This document shows positions 1 to 6,235 of a DNA stretch of 6,235 nt, one piece after another. The notes beneath the pieces were generated by a model. The model searched no databases and was not told the DNA's origin. It saw only the letters and a program-made list of their open reading frames with translations. The translations under genes and the position numbers were made by a program. Each line of letters begins with the position of its first letter. The stretch's first letter is position 1. Origin of the DNA: an uncultured Actinomycetes bacterium (GTDB lineage: Bacteria; Actinomycetota; Actinomycetes; Nanopelagicales; Nanopelagicaceae); NCBI GenBank assembly GCA_903893085.1, contig CAITKS010000171.1, forward strand, positions 1-6,235, in the 5' to 3' direction.

Positions 1-728
<728 letters not shown>

Positions 729-737
729 TCTGTACCC

Positions 738-857
738 ATGATTCTTGCTTCGGAACAACTTCGCGAACTGCCAGCGCCTCCAATTGCATTTGGTATCGGT
801 GCCTTCATTGTATTTTCCCTCTTTCTATATCTAGTTCTTCGACTAGATAACGATTAA
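738..857 (+). CDS. Small single-pass membrane protein upstream of nadD (39 aa)
   Basis: This short ORF encodes 39 residues and lies between ligA and nadD on the same strand. It starts MILASEQLRELPAPP and ends LVLRLDND. Residues 15-35 (PIAFGIGAFIVFSLFLYLVLR) form one hydrophobic span, preceded by a short polar N-terminus and followed by a charged tail, so it should be a single-pass membrane peptide. Many actinobacteria carry a protein of about 40-70 residues just before nadD with a similar layout, an LPxPxxxFG-like entry and then a hydrophobic helix; this is from memory and was not searched here. The function of that family is unknown to me. The gene fills an otherwise empty 156-base gap and begins nine bases after the ligA stop. 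It is read in the same frame as ligA and nadD. Its size means automated callers may skip it. Confidence 0.68.
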   Translation: MILASEQLRELPAPPIAFGIGAFIVFSLFLYLVLRLDND

Positions 858-884
858 TTCTTTAGCCATCCGTTAGGTTTCATT

Positions 885-1439
885 TTGGCGAAGATTGCAA
901 TTTACGGCGGAACATTTGACCCAATTCATAAAGGGCACCTGCACGTAATTGAACAAGTAATTTTGCGGGGTATTGCTGATCGCATTCTTTTAATCCCTGC
1001 GGGAGAACCGCTACTTCGCCAAATGCAACCGGTTGCAACAGGTGCCCAGCGTCGTGCGATGTGCGTGCAAGCCCTCAATGATTTGCCTGCTGAAATATCT
1101 AAGCAGGTAGAAGTAAATCCAATCGAGATTCTGCGCTCTGGGCCAAGTTATGCAATTGATACCGTTGATGCAGTTGCACAGACTTATCCCGATGATGAAA
1201 TTTTGATGATTGTTGGTACAGATGCCTTCGCCAAGATCGCGCAGTGGCATCGCAGTGACGAATTACAGGATAAAGTCGACTTCATAGTTATTGATCGTCC
1301 AGAATTTCCTGGCTCTCCAACAGTTGATATTGGAGCACTTGATATTTCTGCAACGCAGGTTCGCGCCGGCGAATCAGACGCTCTTTCACCTCACGTAGCA
1401 ACCTATATAAAGGAGCACAACCTCTATGCCCGCAAGTAA
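885..1439 (+). CDS. nadD: Nicotinate-nucleotide adenylyltransferase
   Basis: NadD transfers AMP from ATP to nicotinate mononucleotide, making nicotinate adenine dinucleotide, the precursor amidated to NAD+. It is a cytosolic Rossmann-like nucleotidyltransferase. The 184 residues match the usual bacterial length of about 190-200. The N-terminus carries GGTFDPIHKGHL (residues 8-19) with the nucleotidyltransferase HxGH signature at 15-18. Also visible are LLIPAGEP, the substrate-contact segment GPSYAIDTV, IVGTDAF, and a C-terminal ISATQVR (154-160), the counterpart of the family SSTxxR motif with Ala in place of the second Ser. The TTG start is the best available: no ATG or GTG lies between it and the in-frame TAA at 855-857, and translation from TTG gives AKIAIYGGTFDP, as expected. 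A ribosome site is poor (only AGG at 875-877, seven bases upstream). The 3' end overlaps rsfS by 14 bases, suggesting coupled translation. Confidence 0.95.
   Translation: MAKIAIYGGTFDPIHKGHLHVIEQVILRGIADRILLIPAGEPLLRQMQPVATGAQRRAMCVQALNDLPAEISKQVEVNPIEILRSGPSYAIDTVDAVAQTYPDDEILMIVGTDAFAKIAQWHRSDELQDKVDFIVIDRPEFPGSPTVDIGALDISATQVRAGESDALSPHVATYIKEHNLYARK
1409..1415 (+). promoter_or_regulatory. Ribosome binding site of rsfS
   Basis: AAAGGAG lies inside the nadD coding region, ten bases before the rsfS ATG at 1426. It is the strongest Shine-Dalgarno match in the window. It fixes the rsfS start within the nadD overlap. Confidence 0.8.
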
Positions 1440-1803
1440 GAGTGTTACCGAGTTGACCCAGGTTGCAGCTCGCGCAATCGCTGACAAATTTGGCACAGAG
1501 ATGGTTGCCATTGATCTTTCAGATCAGATGGTTTTATCTGAAGTATTTCTCATTGCAACTGGTGCGAATGTTCGTCAAGTAGATGCAATCGCTGATGAAG
1601 TTGAAGAGAAGCTACGTTTGATTGGTGAAAAGCCGGCACGTCGCGAAGGTACGGATGAATGGATTCTGTTGGATTATTCTGATCTAGTCGTGCATATTCA
1701 AAGCGCTGAATTGCGACGTTATTACATGCTCGATCGCCTTTGGAATGATTGCCCAACAATTGAATTAGATGTTGTAAAGGAAAATGTGGCAAATGGCAGG
1801 TAA
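1426..1803 (+). CDS. rsfS: Ribosomal silencing factor RsfS (Iojap family)
   Basis: RsfS binds ribosomal protein uL14 on the large subunit and blocks joining with the small subunit, lowering translation in poor nutrient conditions. The 125-residue protein has the expected size and the whole single-domain Iojap fold: an N-terminal helix (TELTQVAARAIADKF), the strand MVAIDLS, FLIATGANVRQVDAIADEVEEKL, then the diagnostic block from W79 to about W106: WILLDYSDLVVHI, a short linker and LRRYYMLDRLW, followed by NDCP. The start is set by a good ribosome site inside nadD. It overlaps nadD by 14 bases and the next gene by 11, so the three are almost surely one transcript. nadD–rsfS pairing is common across bacteria; the third gene adds the mycobacterial-type order. 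No unusual residues stand out. Confidence 0.96.
   Translation: MPASKSVTELTQVAARAIADKFGTEMVAIDLSDQMVLSEVFLIATGANVRQVDAIADEVEEKLRLIGEKPARREGTDEWILLDYSDLVVHIQSAELRRYYMLDRLWNDCPTIELDVVKENVANGR
1776..1781 (+). promoter_or_regulatory. Ribosome binding site deciding the phosphatase start
   Basis: AAAGGA lies near the end of rsfS. It is two bases from an ATG at 1784 and eleven from an ATG at 1793, in the same frame. Two bases is too close for initiation, so the site favours 1793. Confidence 0.55.
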
Positions 1804-2461
1804 AAACAATCGCATTTTATTGTGGCGCCACGGTCAAACAGACTGGAACGTTGTAAACCGTTTTCAAGGACATTCTGATATTGATTTAAATAGTGTTGGT
1901 GTTTATCAAGCCGAATTAGCTGCGCCAATTATTGCGGGCATGGAACCAACTGCGATCTTAAGTAGTGATCTTTCGCGTGCTCGCGTTACGGCATCTAAGT
2001 TGGGTGAGATTGTTAATATGGAAGTTCTGGTTGATGAGCGTCTGCGCGAGACCAACGGTGGACATTGGGAAGGTAAGACAGGTGCGGAAAATCGCGCTGC
2101 AGATTTAGAAAATTTCATTCGCTGGATTGATGGAAACGATAATCCAGCCGGAACAATCGGTGAACGTCGTAGCGAAGTTGCTGCTCGTGCCAGCGCTGCT
2201 ATCGATCAATTCTTAGGCGATAAAGAAAATCAACTGATTGTTGTTGCAACTCATGGTGGAACTGCGCGTTGTTTGATCGGGCATTATTTACATTTACCGA
2301 TGGCCCATTGGGGAAAGATCGGTGGATTATCTAATGCACGTTGGTCAATCTTGCAGACCAGTCCCAAAGGTTGGCATTTAGCCGAACATAATGCGGGATC
2401 TATTCTCGAACCTGTATTCGGCGAAGAATCTGGTGCTGATGTGCCAGATCACGTGCGCTAG
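1793..2461 (+). CDS. Histidine phosphatase family protein, GpgP-like (phosphoglycerate mutase fold)
   Basis: This is a histidine-phosphatase-superfamily enzyme that removes phosphate through a phosphohistidine intermediate in the cytosol. From the ATG at 1793 it has 222 residues, close to the 223 of mycobacterial GpgP. The RHG motif is at 12-14 (LLWRHGQTDWN) with H13 as nucleophile. N19, Q25, R62 (LSSDLSRAR), the acid E86 (LRET) and the second histidine H154 (ATHGG) complete the phosphate pocket. Mycobacterial GpgP (Rv2419c) sits directly after rsfS and nadD in the same order and dephosphorylates glucosyl-3-phosphoglycerate; position, length and residues support an orthologue, but members of this family vary in substrate and are often named phosphoglycerate mutase. 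I give no symbol for that reason. An in-frame ATG at 1784 would add three residues (MWQ) but is too close to the AAAGGA. It overlaps rsfS by 11 bases, and tRNA-Ala follows 21 bases after the TAG stop. Confidence 0.88.
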   Translation: MAGKNNRILLWRHGQTDWNVVNRFQGHSDIDLNSVGVYQAELAAPIIAGMEPTAILSSDLSRARVTASKLGEIVNMEVLVDERLRETNGGHWEGKTGAENRAADLENFIRWIDGNDNPAGTIGERRSEVAARASAAIDQFLGDKENQLIVVATHGGTARCLIGHYLHLPMAHWGKIGGLSNARWSILQTSPKGWHLAEHNAGSILEPVFGEESGADVPDHVR

Positions 2462-2482
2462 AGTTACCTTCTCGTTAAATAC

Positions 2483-2555
2483 GGGGATATGGCGCAGTTG
2501 GTAGCGCGCTTCCATGGCATGGAAGAGGTCAGGGGTTCGAATCCCCTTATCTCCA
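2483..2555 (+). tRNA. tRNA-Ala, anticodon GGC
   Basis: A full 73-base cloverleaf is present. The acceptor 5' strand GGGGATA (2483-2489) pairs with TATCTCC (2548-2554), and the third pair is G:U, the main alanine identity element; the discriminator base is A2555. The D stem is GCGC/GCGC around an AGTTGGTA loop. The anticodon stem CTTCC/GGAAG closes the loop ATGGCAT with anticodon GGC at 2516-2518, reading GCC and, by wobble, GCU. The T stem AGGGG/CCCCT closes the loop TTCGAAT. CCA is not encoded (CAC follows), so the tail must be added enzymatically. The 21-base gap after the phosphatase gene shows no promoter box at a workable distance, so it may be cut from the upstream operon transcript. 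Confidence 0.98.
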
Positions 2556-2585
2556 CACAAAGTTTCTAATCAATAATTGCTAGCT

Positions 2586-2591
2586 AAGGGA
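2586..2591 (+). promoter_or_regulatory. Ribosome binding site of the SDR gene
   Basis: AAGGGA lies seven bases before the ATG at 2599, a good Shine-Dalgarno match that supports that start. In contrast to leuS and the small ORF, this gene clearly uses leadered translation. Confidence 0.7.
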
Positions 2592-2598
2592 TCAAAAA

Positions 2599-3513
2599 AT
2601 GACAGTTGCTATTTCAGTTCCACGTGGTTGGGATGCAAAAGATATTGGCGATCTCACTGGGCAACACTTTTTAATTACAGGTGGCACCAGCGGAATCGGC
2701 AAAGAAACTGCGCGTGAACTAGCACGTGCTGGCGCTCATGTAACTATCACTGCCCGAAATGCGACGAAGGGCGCCAATACCGTTGCAGAAATTGCTAAAG
2801 ACCGCGTCGATTTCAAATTATTGGATTTGGCCGATGTATCTTCAGTTCGCAAATTCGCAAAGGAATTTACTGCAACAGTTGATGTTCTGATTTTAAATGC
2901 AGGCGTCATGGCTACACCGTTTACCTTGACTAAAGATAATTTTGAGATGCAGATGGGTACAAACCACCTTGGTCACTTTGCGCTGACTGGCTTATTGCAT
3001 AGCCAGGTAAAACACCGCATCGTCGCCGTTTCTTCACAGATGCACCGAACCGCGCGCATTAGTGATGCAACCATCGATGATCTGCGTGATAAGGCTAAAG
3101 GCATTGGCGCCTATAACCCATGGTCGGCATACGCTCTTAGCAAATTAGCTAATCTACTTTTCATTCATGAATTAGAACGACGCCAATTGCGCAATAACTG
3201 GAACTTACAAGCAGTTGCGGCCCACCCTGGTTATGCCGATACAAATTTGGTTGCTGGAGCTTCGGTGCAAGATCGCGCGGGTGCATTTGCTAACGCTCTC
3301 TTTGCACAAAGTGCACAACGTGGAGCGCTTCCTACTTTATGCGCCGCAACTTTCCCAGGGCTAATTGGTGCTTCATATATTGGTCCTGATGGCTTTTTGG
3401 AAATGCGCGGTTTTCCAAAGTTAACCCGCGCTGCAGCAATTGCCTATGATCAAAGGCTGGCTGCAGATTTATGGACAGTTAGCGAAGAATTAACTGGCGT
3501 TAATTGGGGCTAA
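2599..3513 (+). CDS. Short-chain dehydrogenase/reductase, retinol-dehydrogenase-like, probably NADP(H)-dependent
   Basis: This is a cytosolic Rossmann-fold oxidoreductase of the classical SDR superfamily; its substrate cannot be read from sequence. In its 304 residues the cofactor motif TGGTSGIG is at 27-34. R53 at the end of the second strand (TITARN) suggests NADP(H) preference. The adenine-site D76 is in LLDLAD, the NAG motif in ILNAGVM (100-102), N122 in NHLGHF, the catalytic serine at 145/146 in VAVSS, and Y178 and K182 in YALSK, so the Asn-Ser-Tyr-Lys set is complete. SKLANLLFIHELERR and AAHPGYADT are typical of the RDH11-14/WWOX-like SDR group, often annotated in bacteria as retinol dehydrogenase or protochlorophyllide reductase; neither activity should be assumed. 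The ATG has a good ribosome site. It sits between tRNA-Ala and leuS with no metabolic link to its neighbours. Base composition looks like theirs, so there is no sign of recent transfer. Confidence 0.9.
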   Translation: MTVAISVPRGWDAKDIGDLTGQHFLITGGTSGIGKETARELARAGAHVTITARNATKGANTVAEIAKDRVDFKLLDLADVSSVRKFAKEFTATVDVLILNAGVMATPFTLTKDNFEMQMGTNHLGHFALTGLLHSQVKHRIVAVSSQMHRTARISDATIDDLRDKAKGIGAYNPWSAYALSKLANLLFIHELERRQLRNNWNLQAVAAHPGYADTNLVAGASVQDRAGAFANALFAQSAQRGALPTLCAATFPGLIGASYIGPDGFLEMRGFPKLTRAAAIAYDQRLAADLWTVSEELTGVNWG

Positions 3514-3520
3514 AGCCCGT

Positions 3521-3532
3521 TAAACTACGTCG
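3521..3532 (+). promoter_or_regulatory. Probable -10 box of a leaderless leuS transcript
   Basis: TAAACT (3521-3526) fits TAnnnT and is followed by six bases (ACGTCG) and then the leuS ATG at 3533, so transcription would start on or next to the start codon. The leuS start is well fixed, because an in-frame TAA at 3521-3523 rules out any longer form and the family N-terminus begins at this ATG. The preceding 18 bases contain no purine-rich Shine-Dalgarno sequence. I see no clear -35 at 16-18 bases, common for actinobacterial promoters. Confidence 0.55.
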
Positions 3533-6004
3533 ATGACCACGTCACAAGAACATCAGGCATATGACTTTGCCTATGTCCAAGAGAAGTGGCTACCAATCTG
3601 GGACAAGATCGAACCTTTTAAATCAGGTCGCGCAGATGATCCCCGTCCCAAAAAATATGTTTTGGATATGTTTCCTTATCCATCAGGTGATCTACATATG
3701 GGTCATGCCGAGGCATACGCACTCGGCGATGTAATCGCACGTTATTGGATTCAAAAAGGCTTTAACGTCATGCACCCAATTGGTTGGGATGCATTTGGTT
3801 TACCTGCAGAAAACGCTGCGATTAAGCGCAATGAAGATCCTCGCATTTGGACATATGAAAATATCGCAACCCAAAAAGCGTCAATGCGTCGCTATGCCTG
3901 TTCCTTTGACTGGGATCGCGTCTTTAACACTTGCGATCCCGAGTATTACAAATGGAATCAATGGTTATTTATCGAATTACATAAGCGCGGCTTGGCTTAT
4001 CGTAAAGATAGCGCCGTTAACTGGTGTCCAAGTTGTCAGACCGTGCTTGCCAACGAACAAGTAGTTGCAGGTCTTTGCGAGCGTTGCGATACGGCAGTTA
4101 CAAAGAAGAAGTTAAACCAGTGGTATTTCAAGATCACTGATTACGCTGATCGCTTGCTCGATGATATGAAAGAGCTCGAAGGCCATTGGCCAGATAAAGT
4201 CTTAACGATGCAGCGCAACTGGATCGGGCGCTCACAGGGCGCTAACGTCAACTTCGTTATCGAGGGACGCACCAAACCCGTAACGATATATACAACTCGT
4301 CCCGATACTTTGCATGGCGCAACTTTTATGGTCGTCGCCGTTGATTCAGAACTTGCTGCCGAACTTGCCGCGGGAACACCGGCTGAAGAAAAGTTTAAGC
4401 AATATCGTGATTCTGTTAAGGCAGCATCTGATATTGATCGCCTAGCAACTGATCGACCAAAATCTGGCGTTTTCTTGGAACGTTATGCAATTAACCCAGT
4501 AAATGGTGAGAAGTTGCAGATCTGGGCCTCAGATTATGTATTGGCGGATTATGGAACTGGCGCGATTATGGCTGTTCCGGCACATGATCAACGCGACTTA
4601 GATTTCGCGCGCGCTATGAAACTTCCTGTTCGAGTTGTAGTTGAAACTAATGAAGAAGATCCGACCGAAACTGGCATCGCAACAACTGGCGATGGAAAGC
4701 TAGTTAACTCCGGTTCACTAAATGGTTTAAATAAAGTTGATGCGATCACAGCAATTAATAAAGAGTTAGAAGCATCTGGGCTAGGCAAATCTGCGCGAAA
4801 TTATCGTCTGCGTGACTGGTTGGTCTCGCGCCAACGTTATTGGGGCACACCAATCCCAATCGTTCATTGCGATAAATGTGGAGAAGTCGCTGTTCCTGCA
4901 GATCAACTGCCACTGCTATTACCTGATGCAAAAGGTTTAGATCTAAAGCCAAAGGGACAATCACCACTTGCTGCAGCAACTGAATGGGTAAATACCAAAT
5001 GCCCATCATGTGGCGGAGCTGCGCTGCGCGATACCGACACGATGGATACTTTCGTGGATTCTTCCTGGTACTTCTTGCGTTACCCATCTTCGACCAATGC
5101 AACCGAACCGTTTTCGCGCGCCGATATTGATACTTGGTTGCCGGTTGATCAATATGTTGGCGGCGTTACTCACGCAATCTTGCACTTGTTGTATTCCCGC
5201 TTTTTCACAAAGGTTTTGCATGACATCGGAATGTTGGGATTCACTGAACCATTTACCCGCCTGCTAAATCAGGGCATGGTGGTTATGGATGGATCAGCGA
5301 TGTCTAAATCCCGCGGCAACTTAGTTCGACTATCTGATGAACTTGAAAACCATGGCGTCGATGCAATTCGTTTATCAATGGTCTTCTCAGGTCCACCTGA
5401 AGACGATGTGGATTGGTCAGATGTTTCACCATCTGGTTCTGTTAAATTCTTAAGTCGTGCTTGGCGTTTATCTGGTGATGTAACTTCCAAACCTGGCGTT
5501 GATTTTGCAAACGGTGAAATTTCTCTGCGTAAAGCAACCCATAAAGCGCTGCACGATGCTGCTTTCGCAGTTGAGTCATTTAGATTTAACGTAGCAATTG
5601 CTCGCGTTATGGAGCTAGTAAATGCAACACGTAAAGCAATTGACTCCGGTCCCGGGGCTGCAGATCCAGCAGTTCGTGAAGCAACCGAGGCGATTGCAAT
5701 TATGTTATCTCTGGTTGCGCCATTTACAGCCGAAGAAATGTGGGAACGCTTAGGCCACAAACCTGCAATTGCAACCGCTGGTTGGCCGGTTGTGGATGAA
5801 AAGTTACTTGTTGCAGATGCTGTTGAAGCCGTTATCCAGATTAACGGCAAGATTATCGAGCGCATTGAAGTCACACCAGATATTTCTGACGCTGAAATCG
5901 AGGCTTTGGCACTAGCCAATCCAACGATTGCTGCAGCGCTAAACGGTGCGACCCCGAAGAAAGTTATTGCGCGCGCTCCAAAGCTTGTAAATATCGTTCT
6001 TTAA
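3533..6004 (+). CDS. leuS: Leucyl-tRNA synthetase
   Basis: LeuRS charges tRNA-Leu with leucine in the cytosol and edits misactivated amino acids. The 823 residues carry the class I HIGH motif as HMGH (55-58, in [10 protein letters not shown]) and [18 protein letters not shown] with a four-cysteine zinc knuckle (C165, C168, C182, C185). The CP1 editing domain shows the threonine-rich TTRPDT (254-259) and [15 protein letters not shown] with D352, the counterpart of the E. coli editing aspartate D345. Next are [16 protein letters not shown], a second cysteine set (C446, C449, C490, C493), [13 protein letters not shown], and the KMSKS loop as AMSKS (589-593). A helical anticodon-binding domain and a C-terminal tRNA-contact domain ending APKLVNIVL complete the protein. 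The first KMSKS lysine is Ala, and the leucine-specific insertion that E. coli carries just before this loop is absent, which explains part of the shorter length. Both may be normal for this subfamily. No Shine-Dalgarno precedes the gene. Confidence 0.98.
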   Translation: MTTSQEHQAYDFAYVQEKWLPIWDKIEPFKSGRADDPRPKKYVLDMFPYPSGDLHMGHAEAYALGDVIARYWIQKGFNVMHPIGWDAFGLPAENAAIKRNEDPRIWTYENIATQKASMRRYACSFDWDRVFNTCDPEYYKWNQWLFIELHKRGLAYRKDSAVNWCPSCQTVLANEQVVAGLCERCDTAVTKKKLNQWYFKITDYADRLLDDMKELEGHWPDKVLTMQRNWIGRSQGANVNFVIEGRTKPVTIYTTRPDTLHGATFMVVAVDSELAAELAAGTPAEEKFKQYRDSVKAASDIDRLATDRPKSGVFLERYAINPVNGEKLQIWASDYVLADYGTGAIMAVPAHDQRDLDFARAMKLPVRVVVETNEEDPTETGIATTGDGKLVNSGSLNGLNKVDAITAINKELEASGLGKSARNYRLRDWLVSRQRYWGTPIPIVHCDKCGEVAVPADQLPLLLPDAKGLDLKPKGQSPLAAATEWVNTKCPSCGGAALRDTDTMDTFVDSSWYFLRYPSSTNATEPFSRADIDTWLPVDQYVGGVTHAILHLLYSRFFTKVLHDIGMLGFTEPFTRLLNQGMVVMDGSAMSKSRGNLVRLSDELENHGVDAIRLSMVFSGPPEDDVDWSDVSPSGSVKFLSRAWRLSGDVTSKPGVDFANGEISLRKATHKALHDAAFAVESFRFNVAIARVMELVNATRKAIDSGPGAADPAVREATEAIAIMLSLVAPFTAEEMWERLGHKPAIATAGWPVVDEKLLVADAVEAVIQINGKIIERIEVTPDISDAEIEALALANPTIAAALNGATPKKVIARAPKLVNIVL

Positions 6005-6037
6005 CCACAGCCCCAACTTTTCATCACTTGCCGAGGG

Positions 6038-6050
6038 TAAAACTGTCGGA
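6038..6050 (+). promoter_or_regulatory. Possible -10 box before the comEA-like gene
   Basis: TAAAAC (6038-6043) lies twelve bases upstream of an ATG at 6050, and GTAAAACTGTCGGATG resembles the leuS junction TTAAACTACGTCGATG. If used, the transcript would start near 6050. The last base of the box is C rather than T, and I see no firm -35 element. Confidence 0.28.
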
Positions 6051-6060
6051 TGATCCCGCC

Positions 6061-6235
6061 ATGAATTCATTAACTGAAAACCTTAAAACATGGTGGAGCC
6101 ACATCACTTTCTCGATCTCACAGAAGCGATCCTTGCTATCTATCTCAGCCCTCGTCATCGCACTCTCTATATTCTTAGTTGTACGTGGTACTTCGCAACA
6201 AATCCCATTAGCACCGCCCGAATTACTGGTGACCG
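6061..6235 (+). CDS. N-terminus of a membrane-anchored protein, probably competence protein ComEA (3' end outside window)
   Basis: The frame starts at ATG 6061 and runs open to the window edge, giving 58 whole codons. A polar N-terminus (MNSLTENLKTWWSH) leads to a hydrophobic span at about residues 24-42 (SLLSISALVIALSIFLVV), followed by RGTSQQIPLAPPELLVT heading outside the membrane. ComEA is anchored this way and binds incoming DNA with an external helix-hairpin-helix domain; actinobacterial forms have an SLBB domain first. Those domains would lie past the window, so the call rests on topology and on the position directly after leuS, where actinobacteria commonly carry comEA–comEC–holA. The gap after leuS is 56 bases with no terminator hairpin. 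The ribosome site is weak (GGA at 6048-6050). Any other short-tailed membrane protein remains possible. Confidence 0.55.
   Translation, partial: MNSLTENLKTWWSHITFSISQKRSLLSISALVIALSIFLVVRGTSQQIPLAPPELLVT

Noticed and set aside
1784..1792. Upstream ATG as the start of the GpgP-like phosphatase
   Set aside because: It lies only two bases after AAAGGA, too close for initiation. The ATG at 1793 has workable spacing and gives a start closer to family members.
2475..2480. TTAAAT as a -10 box for tRNA-Ala
   Set aside because: It ends two bases before the mature tRNA, so transcription from it would start inside the tRNA. No -35 is visible either.
2378..2560. Reverse-strand ORF of 60 codons containing GIRTPDLFHAMEARYQLR
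   Set aside because: It runs antisense across tRNA-Ala. The GIRTPDL-type peptide is a well-known false protein produced by translating the complement of a tRNA, so it is not a gene.
2577..2587. Palindrome TTGCTAGCTAA between the tRNA and the SDR gene as an operator or terminator
   Set aside because: It is short and AT-rich, has no loop or T-run, and is not repeated elsewhere in the window.
3507..3518. GGGC-TAAA-GCCC hairpin at the end of the SDR gene as a terminator
   Set aside because: The stem is only four pairs, the loop contains the stop codon, and no T-run follows. It is too weak to call.
5269..5919. Reverse-strand ORF of 216 codons inside leuS
   Set aside because: It lies wholly opposite leuS. 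Its composition (serine, alanine and threonine rich, with no recognisable motif) is typical of the complement of a codon-biased gene.

Overview
The window looks like chromosomal housekeeping DNA from an actinobacterium with a moderate to low GC content, clearly more AT-rich than Streptomyces or Mycobacterium. Three things point there. The order nadD – rsfS – GpgP-like phosphatase matches the mycobacterial run Rv2421c–Rv2420c–Rv2419c. The LigA and RsfS sequences carry actinobacterial-type segments. leuS is followed by what looks like the start of comEA, a neighbour pairing I associate with actinobacteria. Small intergenic gaps, overlapping genes and possible leaderless starts would suit a streamlined freshwater lineage such as the acI/Nanopelagicales group, but that assignment is inference.

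All genes lie on the + strand. Positions 1-728 hold the C-terminal third of NAD+-dependent DNA ligase (LigA). A 39-residue single-pass membrane protein follows at 738-857. Next comes a compact cluster: nadD (885-1439, TTG start), rsfS (1426-1803, overlapping nadD by 14 bases) and a histidine phosphatase related to GpgP (1793-2461, overlapping rsfS by 11 bases). tRNA-Ala(GGC) lies at 2483-2555. A short-chain dehydrogenase/reductase of the retinol-dehydrogenase-like type (2599-3513) is followed by leuS (3533-6004). The window ends inside a membrane-anchored protein that is probably ComEA (6061 onward).

Functionally the set covers DNA sealing (LigA), NAD cofactor synthesis (NadD), ribosome hibernation (RsfS), sugar- or glycerate-phosphate dephosphorylation (the GpgP-like enzyme), two translation components (tRNA-Ala, LeuRS) and probably DNA uptake (ComEA). 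The SDR is the only gene without an obvious place in this conserved neighbourhood. No gene-free stretch exceeds 140 bases, and the longest one holds the tRNA.

I found no mobile element, CRISPR array, phage gene or unknown multi-gene system. The points most worth checking are small: a short gene easily missed by annotation, TAnnnT boxes placed exactly where leaderless transcripts would start, a four-codon ORF whose stop overlaps the comEA start, and a LeuRS with no leucine-specific insertion and an altered KMSKS first residue.
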